From assembly GCA_001683735.1 (NCBI GenBank), contig LUGG01000013.1:744001-808000 (forward strand): a stretch of DNA of 64,000 nt. The letters are read 5' to 3'. A program made the translations under genes and the position numbers. This document shows, in pieces, positions 11,811-24,400 of this stretch (position 1 is the first letter of the stretch; each line of letters begins with the position of its first letter). Source of the DNA: Grifola frondosa (Eukaryota > Basidiomycota > Agaricomycetes > Polyporales > Grifolaceae). The notes below the pieces were generated by a model. That model was given only the letters and a program-made list of their open reading frames with translations. It was not told the origin of the DNA and ran no database searches.

Positions 11811-13736
11811 TTGCGGAGTATCTCAGGGGTCGGACGTCGCGCTGGTGAACCGCGAGTAACGAGTGGCCGCATCGCGGTCCAACGGCACCACCAACGCTCG
11901 CTTTCCGCAGTCTCGATACTCGCCGGCCCTGCGCCCTACAATGCGCCCGTCTTTATCTCCCCGCCACGCAGCGCACACGCGCCGCGGCCCTCTTTGCCTG
12001 TGTCCATCGCACCCGCGGCGCTCGTGCGGCCGTTGCACTCGAACTTGCACGCGAACACTTTTGCGTTCGCGCCGGGTGCTGCAGGTGATATCCCGCCAAG
12101 CGTATATGATGGCCTTGCGTCGCGCGCGTCGACGTCCGAGCTGCACAGCCCCCGTGCGTCCTCGCCCGAGTTCGACGACGAGTACGACTTTGGTCATGAC
12201 TCGGATGACGACAGCGGTGAGTACTCACTCGGACAATACTACGCGTCGGCGGGCGCGGGAGGCATGGGCTATGGAGTGGAGGTGAAGGCAGCGATGGATG
12301 GGGTGCCAGGTGCCAGTAGGAGTAATGCGCTCGCGTGGACTGGGCGGCGGGCAATGCTGCATGAGCCGCACGTCGCCGTCCACGGAGGGTGGTACGTCGC
12401 ACAGGAACGAGGTGCCGCAGGAGTGCAGGGCAGAGGTAGAGCGCATTTTCTTCGAGTTTCTCCGGCAGACGTGTTCCAACCGTGAGTTCAATTTATTTTG
12501 TTTCCCCCGGGTTGTGAGGCTTAGTGGGGGCATTGCAGTTGATGCGACTGAAAGTAAGGGCGAGTCCATACACCAGATGCTCATGGCAAAGAATATGCAG
12601 CGACTAGACGAATCTCCCGACTTCTGCCCGTTCAACTTTCGCGCGGAATAGCATGACTGATTTAGGCTGCGTCCAGCGTGCGCACCAGGGTTACGCAGAA
12701 GAGAAAATACCCATGAAGAAGGTATCCGCAGCTTTTTTTCGTGCATATATGCATGCTCACACCGCGAGTCGCAGATTCGTAACTTTCTATGGAACCAACC
12801 TAGCGCTGTGTCGTCATGCGGGCAGCATGTACTGCTTCATCGACGCCCGTCACGCATCGTCCCTGGTACGCCCTTCGTTGTCGTTGGGACGGGGAGCTGG
12901 CTGACCTAAGGTGCGCATACTGCTGCGTATACTGCTTCTTCCTCCTTCAAACTAACTTCCTCGCTCATCGAGCACAGTGCGTCGGCCGTCGAGCGCTGTA
13001 TATTCTGCTCTCAAGATGACCGCCTTGACGACCTGCGGCTTCCCGCCGCCATCCCATGCACGTCCGTGACCACGGGCATATGCACAGTCGGTCATAGGTA
13101 TGTGCGCCGGGTTCTCATCGCTTTCTCCCTGCTTGTACTTATCCCTGTCTCGGCGTATGGCTTGCAGACATCCGAGCTTGCTCTGTGTAATCTGCGGCAC
13201 ACGTTCCGCCATCCTATTCCTTTACTATTGTCTCCACCTACCGGGCAGGTATTCTGCCTGAATCCTCTTCGTCGCGCCACCACACTTCGGGTCCCAGTGC
13301 ACTCTCCGCGCTCGACGATGCCCAACGCCGCATGCTCATTCCATAACCAGCTAAGTGTCTTCTTCTACCTCTCATCCTGAAAGTGATCCTCTCATGATGG
13401 TGCCCTATGCCGTACATCTCTAGGTTCAACGCGCAGGGCAAGAAGTCGAAATCAAAGGGCAATCACATCGGGCATGTGGATGCAAAAAGGATCGAAGGCG
13501 GCACATGGGACTTCCGCCCGTTCCAGCGGAAGCTGGGCGGCACACCCCCTGGAATGGTGTACACTGCGCTTCGGTGGGCGTGGACGCCGCACATCTGGGA
13601 TCCGCAAGCATCACGTGCCAATCTACCCGTCAAGTATAGCTCACTCATGCTCCCATCTGGGCTGTCTTGGAAGGATGACTGCCTGTCCGGTGTGCCGCCG
13701 CCCAATGCGTAGAGCTGCGACGTCACGGTGGAAGCT
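11811..13736 (+). pseudogene. Conserved basidiomycete protein of unknown function, broken
   Basis: An N-terminal low-complexity part (Ser/Pro/Ala-rich, with EFDDEYDFGHDSDDDSGEY) is followed by conserved blocks: SHRNEVPQECRAEVERIFFE; after a 12482-12533 intron, LDATESKGESIHQMLMAKNM and QRLDESPDFCPFNFR; then, in another frame, GYAEEKIPMKK; then IRNFLWNQP; and after about 600 bp, PYISRFNAQGKKSKSKGNH, RPFQRKLGGTPPGMVY and WTPHIWDPQASRANLPVKYS. I remember this block order from unnamed mushroom proteins in which NQP and YISRF are contiguous. Here a frameshift near 12650, the 600-bp gap (12810-13405) and a TAG after CLSGVPPPNA, followed in frame by SCDVTVEA, suggest a pseudogene. Some breaks may be assembly errors. 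No function is known. Confidence 0.55.
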
Positions 13737-14744
13737 TAGGTCTGTCACTCACTCTCGTCCCTATATGCGTGCTTTTCACACTGTCTTTTAGTTCATGAAG
13801 AGGTCTTCGTGCACACCATCCATGTCATGATTGTGCCCATGGTGAATGTCGACTCCTCGTTAACTCCATCATGGCTAGGTTAGGGGGATTCCTAATTATC
13901 ATACATTACTTATTTTAGTTTGTAATTTGCGAACTTGAATAAAATATACTGTTTGAAGCAAACAATATTGGAAGACCGGACTACATAGTGTCTGGCAACG
14001 CCGGGCAAGGTAACGCCAGATGGGCACCGAGTCGTCTGGTAAGATAGCAGGTCTTGCCCGATATGTATGGGTGCCTGGCCCTATCCTATCAGACGAATAG
14101 TGACGACTTGGACGGGCCGGCCTCCGGTTGCAGGCCTCCGGGCACATGGTGCACGGTCTGGCACTGTCTGGCGACTCTTGCCAAGCGGCAAGTGTGCATT
14201 GCCGGGTCAGGTAAGAAAATATATTTAGTGCACCGGGTTGGGGCCGGTGCACGCTCATGTACGGTACGCTCAGCCTCGGGAGTTTTTTGCTGATGTCACT
14301 TTGTGACAACTAATTTGGGTTCGACGCGGATTCGTTATGGCTCCTCCACAATTTCTTTTAGTGTTATGATAATTGGTGAAAAGTAACTCCAAAGGACCCT
14401 CTAAAGGATGGCTGGATTACTTTTTAATTTTCTCAAAATTTATGTTTCTTGACATCAATTTGGCGCATATGCTGACTAATCATGGCCTAATATAGTAATT
14501 ATGTAATCAACACATGTGCGATCAGTATCCAAATTGGATTGCAGTCAGTGAAAAAAGCTAATATACTCTACAAATAAGGCTGAATACCAAGCACAGGTGT
14601 TGAGACTCTCAGAAAAGTTGAAGGTATGTGCTCCCCAAACTGAACATGCCGCCAACAACGCTGATGAACACTGCCCAATTTGGCGTTTTTATTAGGGTTA
14701 GGGTTAAAGTCTCAGAAAAATTTCTCCTTGCGGATTTGGGCTTA
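13737..14744. other. Intergenic, AT-rich towards the transposon
   Basis: A GC-rich low-complexity stretch (13,985-14,230) shares short words with 11,090-11,240. An AT-rich stretch runs from about 14,330 to the Tc1/mariner element. No gene is seen. Confidence 0.45.
14692..14703 (+). repeat. Interstitial telomere-like repeat (two TTAGGG units)
   Basis: Two perfect TTAGGG units followed by TTAAAG, 41 bp outside the left end of the Tc1/mariner element. TTAGGG is the telomere repeat of most filamentous fungi. Two units can occur by chance. Confidence 0.5.
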
Positions 14745-15292
14745 CAGTGCTTTGCATAAAAAACCGGAAACCAAGGTTTTCGATTTTTTGTTTGGCCAGA
14801 ACAAATATTGCCTTTAATAGTAGGGATGCCTCGCCCAGTGACTACTGTCACGCTGACAGCATCGCTGGCGACATGGAGAGCCGTTGAGTGCGCAAGTAAT
14901 TATAGCGTGAGGAACATGTCATCTACAGCTCTAAGATTCCGTTGAAAAGCATCCACATAAGTGCCAGGGTTCTCATCGAGGGAGGACATGTAGTCAACAT
15001 CTTCCATGTCAAGAACTCGAGTAACTTCGCTGAAGTCTGCATGTTAGTATTTCAAAATGTTGTAGACAGTGGTTTTCTTGCAGACAGCAAGTTCCACAAT
15101 TTCAGTGAGGGTGAATTATTGTCATAGAACCAGATGACAATTCGCTCCCACAACCGCTGGGAAAATAATGAGGACATTGAGGGTGTGATTGATGGTCAGC
15201 AGGTCAGGTGGTTATACTGCTTAAGGTAATATTTGTTCCGGCCAAACAAAAAATCGAAAACCTCGGTTTCCGGTTTTTTATGCAAAGCACTG
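14745..15292. mobile_element. Non-autonomous Tc1/mariner-type element with 65-bp TIRs
   Basis: Inverted terminal repeats occupy 14745-14809 and 15228-15292: 65 bp each, 63 identical, starting CAGTGCTTTGCATAAA. Both ends abut a TA dinucleotide (14743-14744 and 15293-15294), the target duplication of the Tc1/mariner superfamily. Inside, on the minus strand, remnants of a mushroom Tc1-type transposase survive: RERIVIWFYD, EIVELAVCKKTTVYNILKY (helix-turn-helix part) and EDVDYMSSLDENPGTYVD. The DDE catalytic part is missing. It is therefore an internally deleted, MITE-like derivative that could move only with a transposase supplied elsewhere. Confidence 0.85.
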
Positions 15293-15479
15293 TAAGTAGG
15301 GGTGGTTTTGTATATAAAATTTTAATTTGGAGCCCTGTCAGGCAAAATTGAAGGTTGACATGAAGTGATGTCCCCAACCATACGAGAATTTTGTGTTGAG
15401 TAGGACATAGAACAAGTGAACAAATAAATTTCTTGTACCGATTCCTCAGGCTGCAAGGACGACACCACCGATCCATATG

Positions 15480-16020
15480 CGAATGAAAGTCCCCCGTATC
15501 ACGACCTTCATGACCAATCATAAGCGTCTGCGCGCCACAAATTCGAAGGTGAGCTCCCACGGGTACATCAGCTTGAAGCCTTGATTGCACTTTTCTTTCA
15601 GCGGGTCGAAATAAATCTGGGATGTCTGTCGTGCAACGACAGGGGACGACCAATTGGGCCAGGTCGGACCTTCCATCAGTCATACGGTCAACAGCAGCAG
15701 AAGCTGCATCGTGCCAGAGTGGTGTATCGGGGCAGGCCGACAGCCAGAGTCTCCCGAGGCCTTGAGGAAGAAGCCACAACAGCTCAATGTTGTCCATACC
15801 CTGCGGGCACGTTAAAGACTCCTGTTGGGTGAGGCGACAGAGGAGTTCATCCATGAAGCGGGTTTTCTCCATGACCCCGTGGATCCGAAACAAAAGACGG
15901 CGGAGTTGCGGGGATGGCAAAGTTACAAGGAGCATCCTCAGGTCCTCGGGTCCCTCCGGGTTCTAGTGACGGCGAGATTGAACCACCTGATGGAGGCTTT
16001 GAGTGGCCGTCTGCGACCGG
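15480..16020 (-). pseudogene. C-terminal fragment of an F-box gene (paralogue of 907-2055)
   Basis: Reads in the same order as the C-terminal third of the 907-2055 protein: LRRLLFRIHGVMEKTRFMDE, LTQQESLTCPQGMDNIELL, LPQGLGRLWLSACPDTPLWH, DLAQLVVPCRCTTDIPD, then a frameshift. The F-box half is missing. At about 16,020 the homology jumps directly to the downstream repeat (16025-16280), which lies over 1 kb further on in the other locus, so this is a deletion derivative of the same module. Confidence 0.75.
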
Positions 16021-16024
16021 CCGA

Positions 16025-16280
16025 CGCGGTAAGCGCTAAACTTCTTTCCGGTGCTTGTATAAAAGTGACCCCTTATTTATTGATCACGTCTGTCAGTCGA
16101 TGACTCGAATTGTCCACATTTTTCCATGAGACGTTGAACGAATATTGTGTTAGAAATAACTAATTCTTTTGGGCGAAGTCTTCCTGGCGCGCGCATCGCG
16201 CATCTACGGCGGGGGCGGCGCGTGTTTGCGCATTCGTCACGATAGAAGTGCATGACTTCGTCGAGGATCTCCTCGCAAGG
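16025..16280. repeat. Repeat shared with 2615-2830
   Basis: Diverged copy of 2615-2830, in the same orientation and again beside F-box sequence. It includes a GC-rich stretch with GGCGGGGGCGGCGCG that the other copy lacks. No function is evident. Confidence 0.6.
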
Positions 16281-16909
16281 ATATCATCCACCAGCGCGGA
16301 ACGAACACCTGCGCATCGGCGCACGGCGCATTAGGCGATGACGGCTGAGCTGCACGGGTGTTTCAAGCTGTGCGGTGCATTAGGACCTCTCCAGACCGGG
16401 ACTCACCCTCCGCCACGTCTCCTCCATGCGGTGGTGGTACTATGTACGGTCTCTTTTTTGGGGGGAAAGACATTCCACACATTGAGTATCATTCAGTGAA
16501 GACCATAATTAAAGGATGAGGCGCCATGCTAGGATTTTCAAGCTGGTTTTAATATAAACTTGTGCCAGGTGAAAGTTCACAACTGGGCGCTAAAACACTA
16601 CCCTAAGCCTTACCTTCATCATATCCGTATAGTTAGTTATTCAGCACGTATATGATTTCTGCGGTCAACCTTCAAACACTGTCGCTTAGAATTTTATAAC
16701 TACGTCGTAAGCAGCTTCATAGTAAGCGTGTACTGTGGCGAGGTAGTTCGACAGAGCTCTGATCGATCTTCCTGCAGTCCATTGCTACTCGTAAAGGAGG
16801 TATATATTCAATATGGAAAGGAAGATCACTCGAAAACGACAATCTCATCACGTCGCAATCGTACGGTAAGCCCTCCATCTTACAGTGCTAGTAACAAACT
16901 TCATGTCCG

Positions 16910-18075
16910 TACAAAGGCATGCATCACGAATGTGTCTGCGATCAGATCACCAACCAAGGCTGCAATTGGACCCTCTGCCGCACAACGCTGTAACGAGGAC
17001 GTCTGTTCCTGATCATCTCCGGTCTGCCGGCCCCAGACATCGCGTGTGCTGCTCGAGCATGCTCGGCCTGGCTTCCAATCTGTCAAAAATTGCTATACAC
17101 TCGACTCGAGTTCGACGGAGGCAATAAGAATGCCCCGCTACTGGCGCGCACTCTTCAAGAGAATCCCTCTGCGCGGGTACATCCGTGAGATGTACCTCGT
17201 CCAACCCGTCAATAAGACTATAAAGAAGAAATTATATGACTGGTTTTTACTCCTCCCTCACGGAGGGCTTCATACACTCCAGGTTATTCAAACGGATTTC
17301 TTCAGAAACTATGATCAATGGCTGGATCAAGCTCCTGCATTCCGTTCCGTTCGTCACCTCAGCATGTCTTCGCATTGCGCAAACATGGAAACAATGGCCA
17401 AATGCCTATCCATCCCCACACTTGAAACTCTTCTATTGGTATTTCCATATCACCAGACATGCGGAAATTTCGTTCTCCGCCGGTCCTCCACTGAAACGAT
17501 TGGCATATTGGTTTCGTCAGGTTACTCCCCGCGCATCGCAAGCATATTAACCGCGTTGCAGTCAATGCTCGAGCGGTTCGACCTCTCAGTTTTGGGGGAT
17601 TGGGACAATCCTGACGACTTGGCCGCACACTTACATCTTCGCCTTTTCCACGACTCCGTCATCTTTCCATCCAATCCCAGATCACAATACCCACCCCTTC
17701 GCTGACGACCTTCTTCCTCGCCTCCCTCAGCTGCGTTGTTCTACTGTACATTCGGATCCTATAGCGACAAGATATTTTCATGTCTTCCTCGAGGTCTGGA
17801 GACACTTTCATCTGAACTTCATATCCGGAATCCCATTCTCCCTTACCGCAGCCCAAGGTGCTCTCGATCGGGTGATATCTGGGCAGCTCAAATTGTCGTC
17901 TTTGGCCATCGCCGGTGTCTACGACCGTGCTTGGATCAAGTTGTTGAAAGAGGATTGTGATCGTGCGGGCGTGAGCTTCGATTTTTGTGGTAATCAGTGG
18001 TTGCATTTGGTATGTGTGACAGCTCTGTGGCATGAGAGTAGTCCGATTCGTTCAAGCATGAGATTGTCGTTCTAA
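16910..18075 (+). pseudogene. F-box-like gene copy with several frameshifts
   Basis: Inverted duplicate of 34678-35854, and flanking DNA back to about 16,460 also matches. Against that copy there is a 1-nt loss in the F-box (CC to C near 17006), a 2-nt loss near 17164 and another loss near 17622, so the product is split over three frames. Recognisable pieces include DIACAARACSAWLPICQK, GYIREMYLVQPVNK, LLPHGGLHTLQVIQTDFF and SVRHLSMSSHCANMETMAKC. The family is an F-box/LRR-like group distinct from 907-2055. Probably non-functional unless the losses are sequencing errors. Confidence 0.7.
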
Positions 18076-18409
18076 AACTTGCTTTTTCGAGTTTCGATAT
18101 TTTCCTCGTCATTACGTACTTTTCTATGGATGTCTGGATATGATGTTTTGTTTTTCGGGTGATTTGTGGGGAACTGAAGTTATCCTCATCGACGAGACTT
18201 ATAATCGTGTAGGTGTGCGCTAACTGTCTTGTAGTGACTGCGATTCGCGGATCTGATTACTGATGGATATAACAAAAGACAAAATCGTGTTGGCTTTCGA
18301 AAAATGAATCAATAAAGATAAGCGATGGTACTAGTACAGGGTATGTATGTGATTCTAGCAGATCGTGAAGCAGACAGCAAAGCGACATAAGTACAGTCCC
18401 GGGGAGATG
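18076..18409. other. Intergenic between convergent genes
   Basis: 3' flanks of the F-box pseudogene and of adenylate cyclase. Nothing else is seen. Confidence 0.5.
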
Positions 18410-21400
18410 CTACAGACTACACAATAACGCATAAATATCCTCAAAACGTGCTACCGATCCAGAATTACAAGTCGATCGGACGTAATAAAGCCATGAATTG
18501 ATCGTGGACCGCGGACATATCAACTCCTTCCCTCTCAGCGACATCAACATATAGTTGAGGCCTAGACGGGCGAGCGCGTTCTCAATGCGCTGAGACAGCG
18601 AATGCAGGACGCCCATGAGATGGGTGTCAGATGATGTCTTGTCCATGACAGGAAGGAAGAGGTTCGGATCGTCATATACAAACAAGGAGGAGCCTGTATC
18701 CTCTGGAAGAGTCTCTTGTTGAGGTGCGGTGCTACCCTTCCGAGCAGGAAGCGGTTTGAAGATGTGGCGCGAAGCAAGTGTTTCGAGGCGGACGCACAAC
18801 AACCCGAATTCGCGCATCTGCTCAACGCTAAACTGCACGCGCGAACCAGATCCGTTCGACGCAGGCTCAGACGCTTCCAGGTCCTGTCGGCCTACGAGGT
18901 CTTCCGGGTATACAGCCGAAAGCGACTCCGGGACTTCCAATCCCTTGAGCTTCATCTCACCTACGTTGACGACTGCGACCCCCAGGCGTCGAATAGCGTC
19001 TATTGCATGTGCGGGCTGGAGATAAGACTGCTCGGTCTCAGGTCCATTCTCGAAGATACGAGCGTTGATCTCCTTGATGACATCCGCACTACACATGATC
19101 TGGCCTCCAGCAGCCAATCCATTCACACGAGCTGCGCGGTTCACCATTGGACCAAAGTAGTCCATGCGGTGAGTGATGGGATCCGGCTCGCACACAGGCT
19201 GACCACAATGGATGCCCATTCGGACTGAGAGACCACGCGCAATGAGCTTGCCATTCGAGTCGTAGATTTCCTTGCCATCCTCGCACTCGAGGATCTCTAA
19301 CGGCCATGGAACGGCGAGCAGCTGCACCTGCACATTCAAACACCACCACAGGGCCGACAACGTAGTGGGAAAGGAACACATGAAGGCATCGCCTTCGGTC
19401 TTCACTTCGTATCCACCGCAGAATCGAAGCAGACGACGCAAAAGGTTATTGTGGAGAACCATAGCAGACTGCATGCCCGGGTTGACCTCCCAGAGATGCG
19501 TCGAGTTGCGAATGTCCGTGAAGACCAGCGCGAGGTGTCCGACAGGTGGCGGGACTTCGTCGTCCAACCGTGCTATGTCTCTGTTTGTAATTTCGTCCCT
19601 CTTGCGGCGTCGAAGTGACTGGAATACGTCTTGATCCATCAAGGACTCGACGGTCGGCAGACGAGATCGTACTATGCCCTGCTTGAATAAGTCTGCGACC
19701 TTGATCACCATGATCATGGTCGTGCCCTCCGCGCCATAACTAATGGCGAAGTCCCGCAACTTTTGCGCAGCGATCATCGGATCCCTCTCTGATCGTGCGA
19801 TGTCCACAGCGGTCTGGTGCGAGACGAAGTCCCACAAACCACGATTTCCAATAATGACAAACTCGTCTAGCTCCGACAACTCCCAGACCCTGACATCTGG
19901 TAGAGGATTTATGACGGGTAGGAGATAATAAAACCCAAATGAGCGCGAGACATCGATCTCGTCGTTGACACATCCCTTCGGTGAGACCCAACCCTCAGCA
20001 GCACGTATCCTGGCTGTTTCGGCGCGGTCGAAGGGATCATGCTTCCTGGATAATAGGACGGCTTCTCCTTGCCGCGAAATAACAGCAAGCGCGTTCCCAG
20101 CATTCGCCACATAGAGTGTTTTGTCGACGAGATATAACACGATTCCGGAAGCACCGCTGCGGACGCTAGATAGATCGTGAACGGCCGTGGACGAGCTGAC
20201 ATGTGACAACTTGCGGCTGCTACTGGAGTATAGGTGGTCATGTAGCAGCTTGTTTAACTTTAGGAAAGATCGACGCATCGCCTCTGGGACACCCTCGCCT
20301 TTCTGAACGTTCAGGTTATCGAGTGCCTGTGTGAAGAGATCGAGGAAATTGTCGTGCAGGTACTTTGTGAGCCGGTTGTTGCTTGCAACATGTGAAGCTC
20401 TGCCGAACATCGCAAAGATGGCCTCGTTTGGCATCTTGCGGAAGTTCGGCTGCACGAGGTCAAGCATTGTCAGGTGTTCCGTCATGCCAAGGGTATCTGC
20501 GATTCCATATGCCATGCCGTTCACGTCAGCCATAGAAGTGCGCACACGTCGGTCCTCATTCTCGTCGGGGATATTTGTCAGAAAAGTAGTGACATCCATC
20601 AGCCCCAGGATGCGCAGTTGCGTCAGCTGCGAAAAGTCCGAGAGGACTTTCTGCTGTTGCTGGTCCTTGTACGTGTGCTTGTTGCTCTGCGCAGGCTTGA
20701 TCTCGAGTCGCTTGTTGCCCGACAAGTTGAGGTAACGCAGATTGGTATTGAAATTCCTACGTATTAATTAAACCTCATGCCCAAAAGGATATCAATCATT
20801 AAAACACACCAATTCCAATCGAACTCCCAATTGTTGATGTTGTACTTCAGGTTGTTGCTACCAACATCCATCACGGAGAGATTCGTGAGCTTGCTGATCT
20901 CAAGCGGGATCGTCTGAAGCTTGTTCCCATTCAGGAACAAAACCTCTAGAGTGGTCAAGCGGTGCAGATCCTCGGTGGGGATTGCCGAGAACTTGTTTCC
21001 ACTGAGATAGAGTTCCCTTAGATGCGTAAGATTTCTAAAGAATGTCGCCGGTAACTCTTGTAGATCATTGAACGACAAATTGAGCACCCGCAACTCCCTA
21101 AAGAGCGTGAGCAGGTGGAGATTATCGTCCGTCAGCCGGTTCTCCCGAGATAGAGCTTCTCGAGGGAGTACACCAGTGGGGTAGGGGATGGCCAGAGATC
21201 GTGCTCGCAGAAGAAGTCTTCCGCTCCGCAAGAAGACTCGCAACTGTGCTGCCTGGTGGGGAGCCGACGGTATCAGAGGATCCCGCGCCTGCAGTCGGGA
21301 GAGGCCAGGAGCTTATGAGGTTTGAGGTGACATTTAAGAGCTGAAGGGATGCGCAATTCCACAGTGATATCGGAAGGAACTCAAGATTGTTATTGTGTGC

Positions 21401-24400
21401 CTCTAGCATTTCCAGATTCTGCAAGCGGCCGATGCTAGCAGGCAGGGCGTAGAGGTTGTTGTTGGAACAAGATAAGTGCGAGAGCATCTTGAGTTCGCCT
21501 AAACTTTCAGGAATGAATCGAATGGAATTGTGGTCGATGCGGAGGACTTCGAGGGCAGTAAGATGTGAGAGTGCGAGCTCGTCCAATGCGGACAATTTGG
21601 CATGTGAAATATCCAAGGATGTCAGTGCAAACGGCTGCCCAAGAGGCCCTGGTACCACAATCAGCTGTGTAATATCATTCTGCGATGCGTCGAGCTGTTT
21701 TAATGAGGGGCCGAAGGAGAGATCAAGCGCATGGACGGAGTTATGATCCGCAAACAGTTCCTCGATCTTCGGCAACAGGCAAACCACCGAGAGGTCGCCC
21801 ATGTTATTTCGCCTACAGTCCAGCATACGCAAGCTACGTAGATTGCTACACTCGTCTGGGAACCTAGTTACCTGGTTCCCGACGATGATCAGCCGCTCGA
21901 GCGCGTGCAACTGTCCGAGCTCTTCGGGGAGCTCCGAGATCATATTGAACGAGATGTCTAGGTCCACTAGATTTGCAATCTCGCTCACGACCGCAGGGAC
22001 GTGCTTGAACTTGTTGTTTGAGATATTCAAGTCTTTCAGGGCGCGCATGCGGGGAAAGTACCACGGCAGCTTCTCCATTCGATTGTTCTGCACCTTGAGC
22101 GAGCGTAACTCCGGTATTCGGTCCAGCCCCGCATCCTCTAGGTCCGCGATGCGATTACATGATATGTCCAATCGATGTAGCGTGCGACAATGTCGTACAC
22201 TCTGGGGTACCTTTTTCATTGCCATGTGCGATAGCCGTAGCTCCCGAAGTGTTGTACATGACTGAATGAAGTCAAGTGGGATTTCCAGCATCGGGTTTCG
22301 TGAGAGGTTGAGCAAGACGATCGCGTCTGCATGCGCATATAAGGGTACCGGAACCGCTTTCAAACTGCGCCCCGTCAAATCAACGAGGTCAAATGTATCG
22401 AATGGCAGTTCCTCCTCCTGAAGAGAGACTTAGTATCGATGAATGACGCGTAAATCGACGACGAACGCACAGCAGGACCTAGTGCGTTGCTCTTGTAGAC
22501 GAATTTCAGCAGAAACTGAATATCATCCGCGCCAAGGAGGTCCAATCCGTCAGCGACGTCATATCCGGCCTGAACGAGCCGCCGGCGCACGATATCCGCG
22601 GGCCTCTCCGTCTGAGCGAGGACTCGTTCTGAGAGTCCATGAGCAAGCGCACGAAAAACGAATTTTTTGTTATCAACGCACCCCGCCCACGTTCCTTCAG
22701 ATACAGCCTGTGCGGCTCCATCGTGGGATCCAAGAGCAACTTCTTGTTCAGCTGCGGCGTGAGCTCCGCGACTGTGACCGCTAGGTCGATCGACACGACA
22801 TGGTACGTGTTGTTCGCACGGTATATCCGGATTTTGTACAGAACTTTACCCCCGACGGGTTTCCGGCGCTTTGGTTTCCGCTTCGTGCCCCCCCGCATGC
22901 TCTCGTCCGAGGACGAGTACGGCGCGAGCGCGTCCTCACCCTCCTTCTCCACCGCCCAGCTCTCTGGCGCAGTCCACGACGGCGAGTCGTCGTCACCATG
23001 GTGCCCAGTGGACGATGACGGCGGCGGTGGCGGTGGCGGCGGGCGCGTCTTCGGCGATATCTTCCTCCCGTCGAACGTCACCGCCCCCGGCGCGAGCTTG
23101 CGCGTGGGAGTCGGCAGGAACGGGTTGCTGAACATGCCCGAGTGCGCGCCGCTCGCCGCGGGCACCGACGATAGCGACGAGCTCGACTGGTGCGACGACT
23201 CGAACCCGCTACCCGGAGAGCTGCTGTCCATTGTTGGCGGCAGTAGACTCACGTCCACTATGCCTTCCATCTCGTCCAGGTTCGTGTCCAGCTTGAAGAC
23301 CGGTTCCCCTTTCGGAGGCAAAGGCGGCGGCGGCGGCAAGACGACCGACGGTTTCTTGTGACGCGACCTACCTTTGTGGGAGAATGGCCCGGGCGCGGGG
23401 ATGGTAGCGGGAGGAAAGAATATAGGCGATCGGGAGAAGGAAGAGGAGGGACGGGGTCCGAGGATACAGTCGCGTCGGAGCGGAGCCTACTGCGGGAGCG
23501 CTTCTTCATGATGTTCGTGAGAATGTTCAGGGATGACTTGGATTTGCGCGAGTCGTACGTGCGTAGCGAGTCGGTAGAGTGGATGCTGGTCGTGTCGGAT
23601 GGTCGTGCGGTGGAGATGCTCAGACTGGATGTGCTGGGTTGGCGGGGGATGGTGAACGTATGAAGGGAGGGCTTGGTGGGAAATCCGAAGCGTTGTTGTG
23701 TGGACTTTGGAGGCGGTGTGGGCTATGAGAAGTACGGTCAGCCTGAAAAAAAGAGCGACGATACAGTGGCTGAACATTTCGATGCATATTTCGAACTCAA
23801 ACGGGGTTATATAACAGTGTTAGGTGCCTAGGAAATAAGTGCCGCTATTCCTCCCACCAAAACATACCAAGACCAGAAAGCACTGGTGGTTGAACGGCTT
23901 GGAAGATGTCTCGCGACCATTATTATGAGCACGTATCAACACCGCAAGCAGATAATCGATAAAAACATCGACATGTTCATGGTTCAGCCCAGGCTCAATA
24001 TGAACGATAGCGAAAACCGCGATATGTTCACCGTGAGTCGACAGTCAAATAAGCGCCCTTGCACGGGGAACTCTGAACATCAAGACCGAAAAAATGAGAC
24101 TCGGAGTTCGTCGTAAGCTCTTTCATCCGGAGAAAACACCAAGGTAGAATTCTTCGGATGCCCTCGGAATGCACTGCTCGTGCACAGGAACGCGATGGGT
24201 TGAATTCACGTACAGGTTCGGATTCCTCATCTGGCCTCAGCCACGGTGCGATGACGAGATTGCCCTCCTCCGTAGAAGGCGCATGAGGGAGAAGCTCTTG
24301 ATCCGGGATGAGGCCTTGCGACATGTTTTGGGACGGCGACAGGGTGATAGACAGCGTTTCGACCTGCATCTGACGATGAGAACTGTCCTGACGACGACGG

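Noticed and set aside
11823..12402. Two minus-strand open frames rich in Arg and Thr
   Set aside because: They are antisense to the conserved plus-strand gene and have low-complexity composition typical of shadow frames.
22781..23131. Long arginine- and serine-rich open frames on both strands within the cyclase 5' region
   Set aside because: They are shadows of the proline-rich coding sequence in GC-rich DNA; only the minus-strand RA-domain frame has recognisable content.
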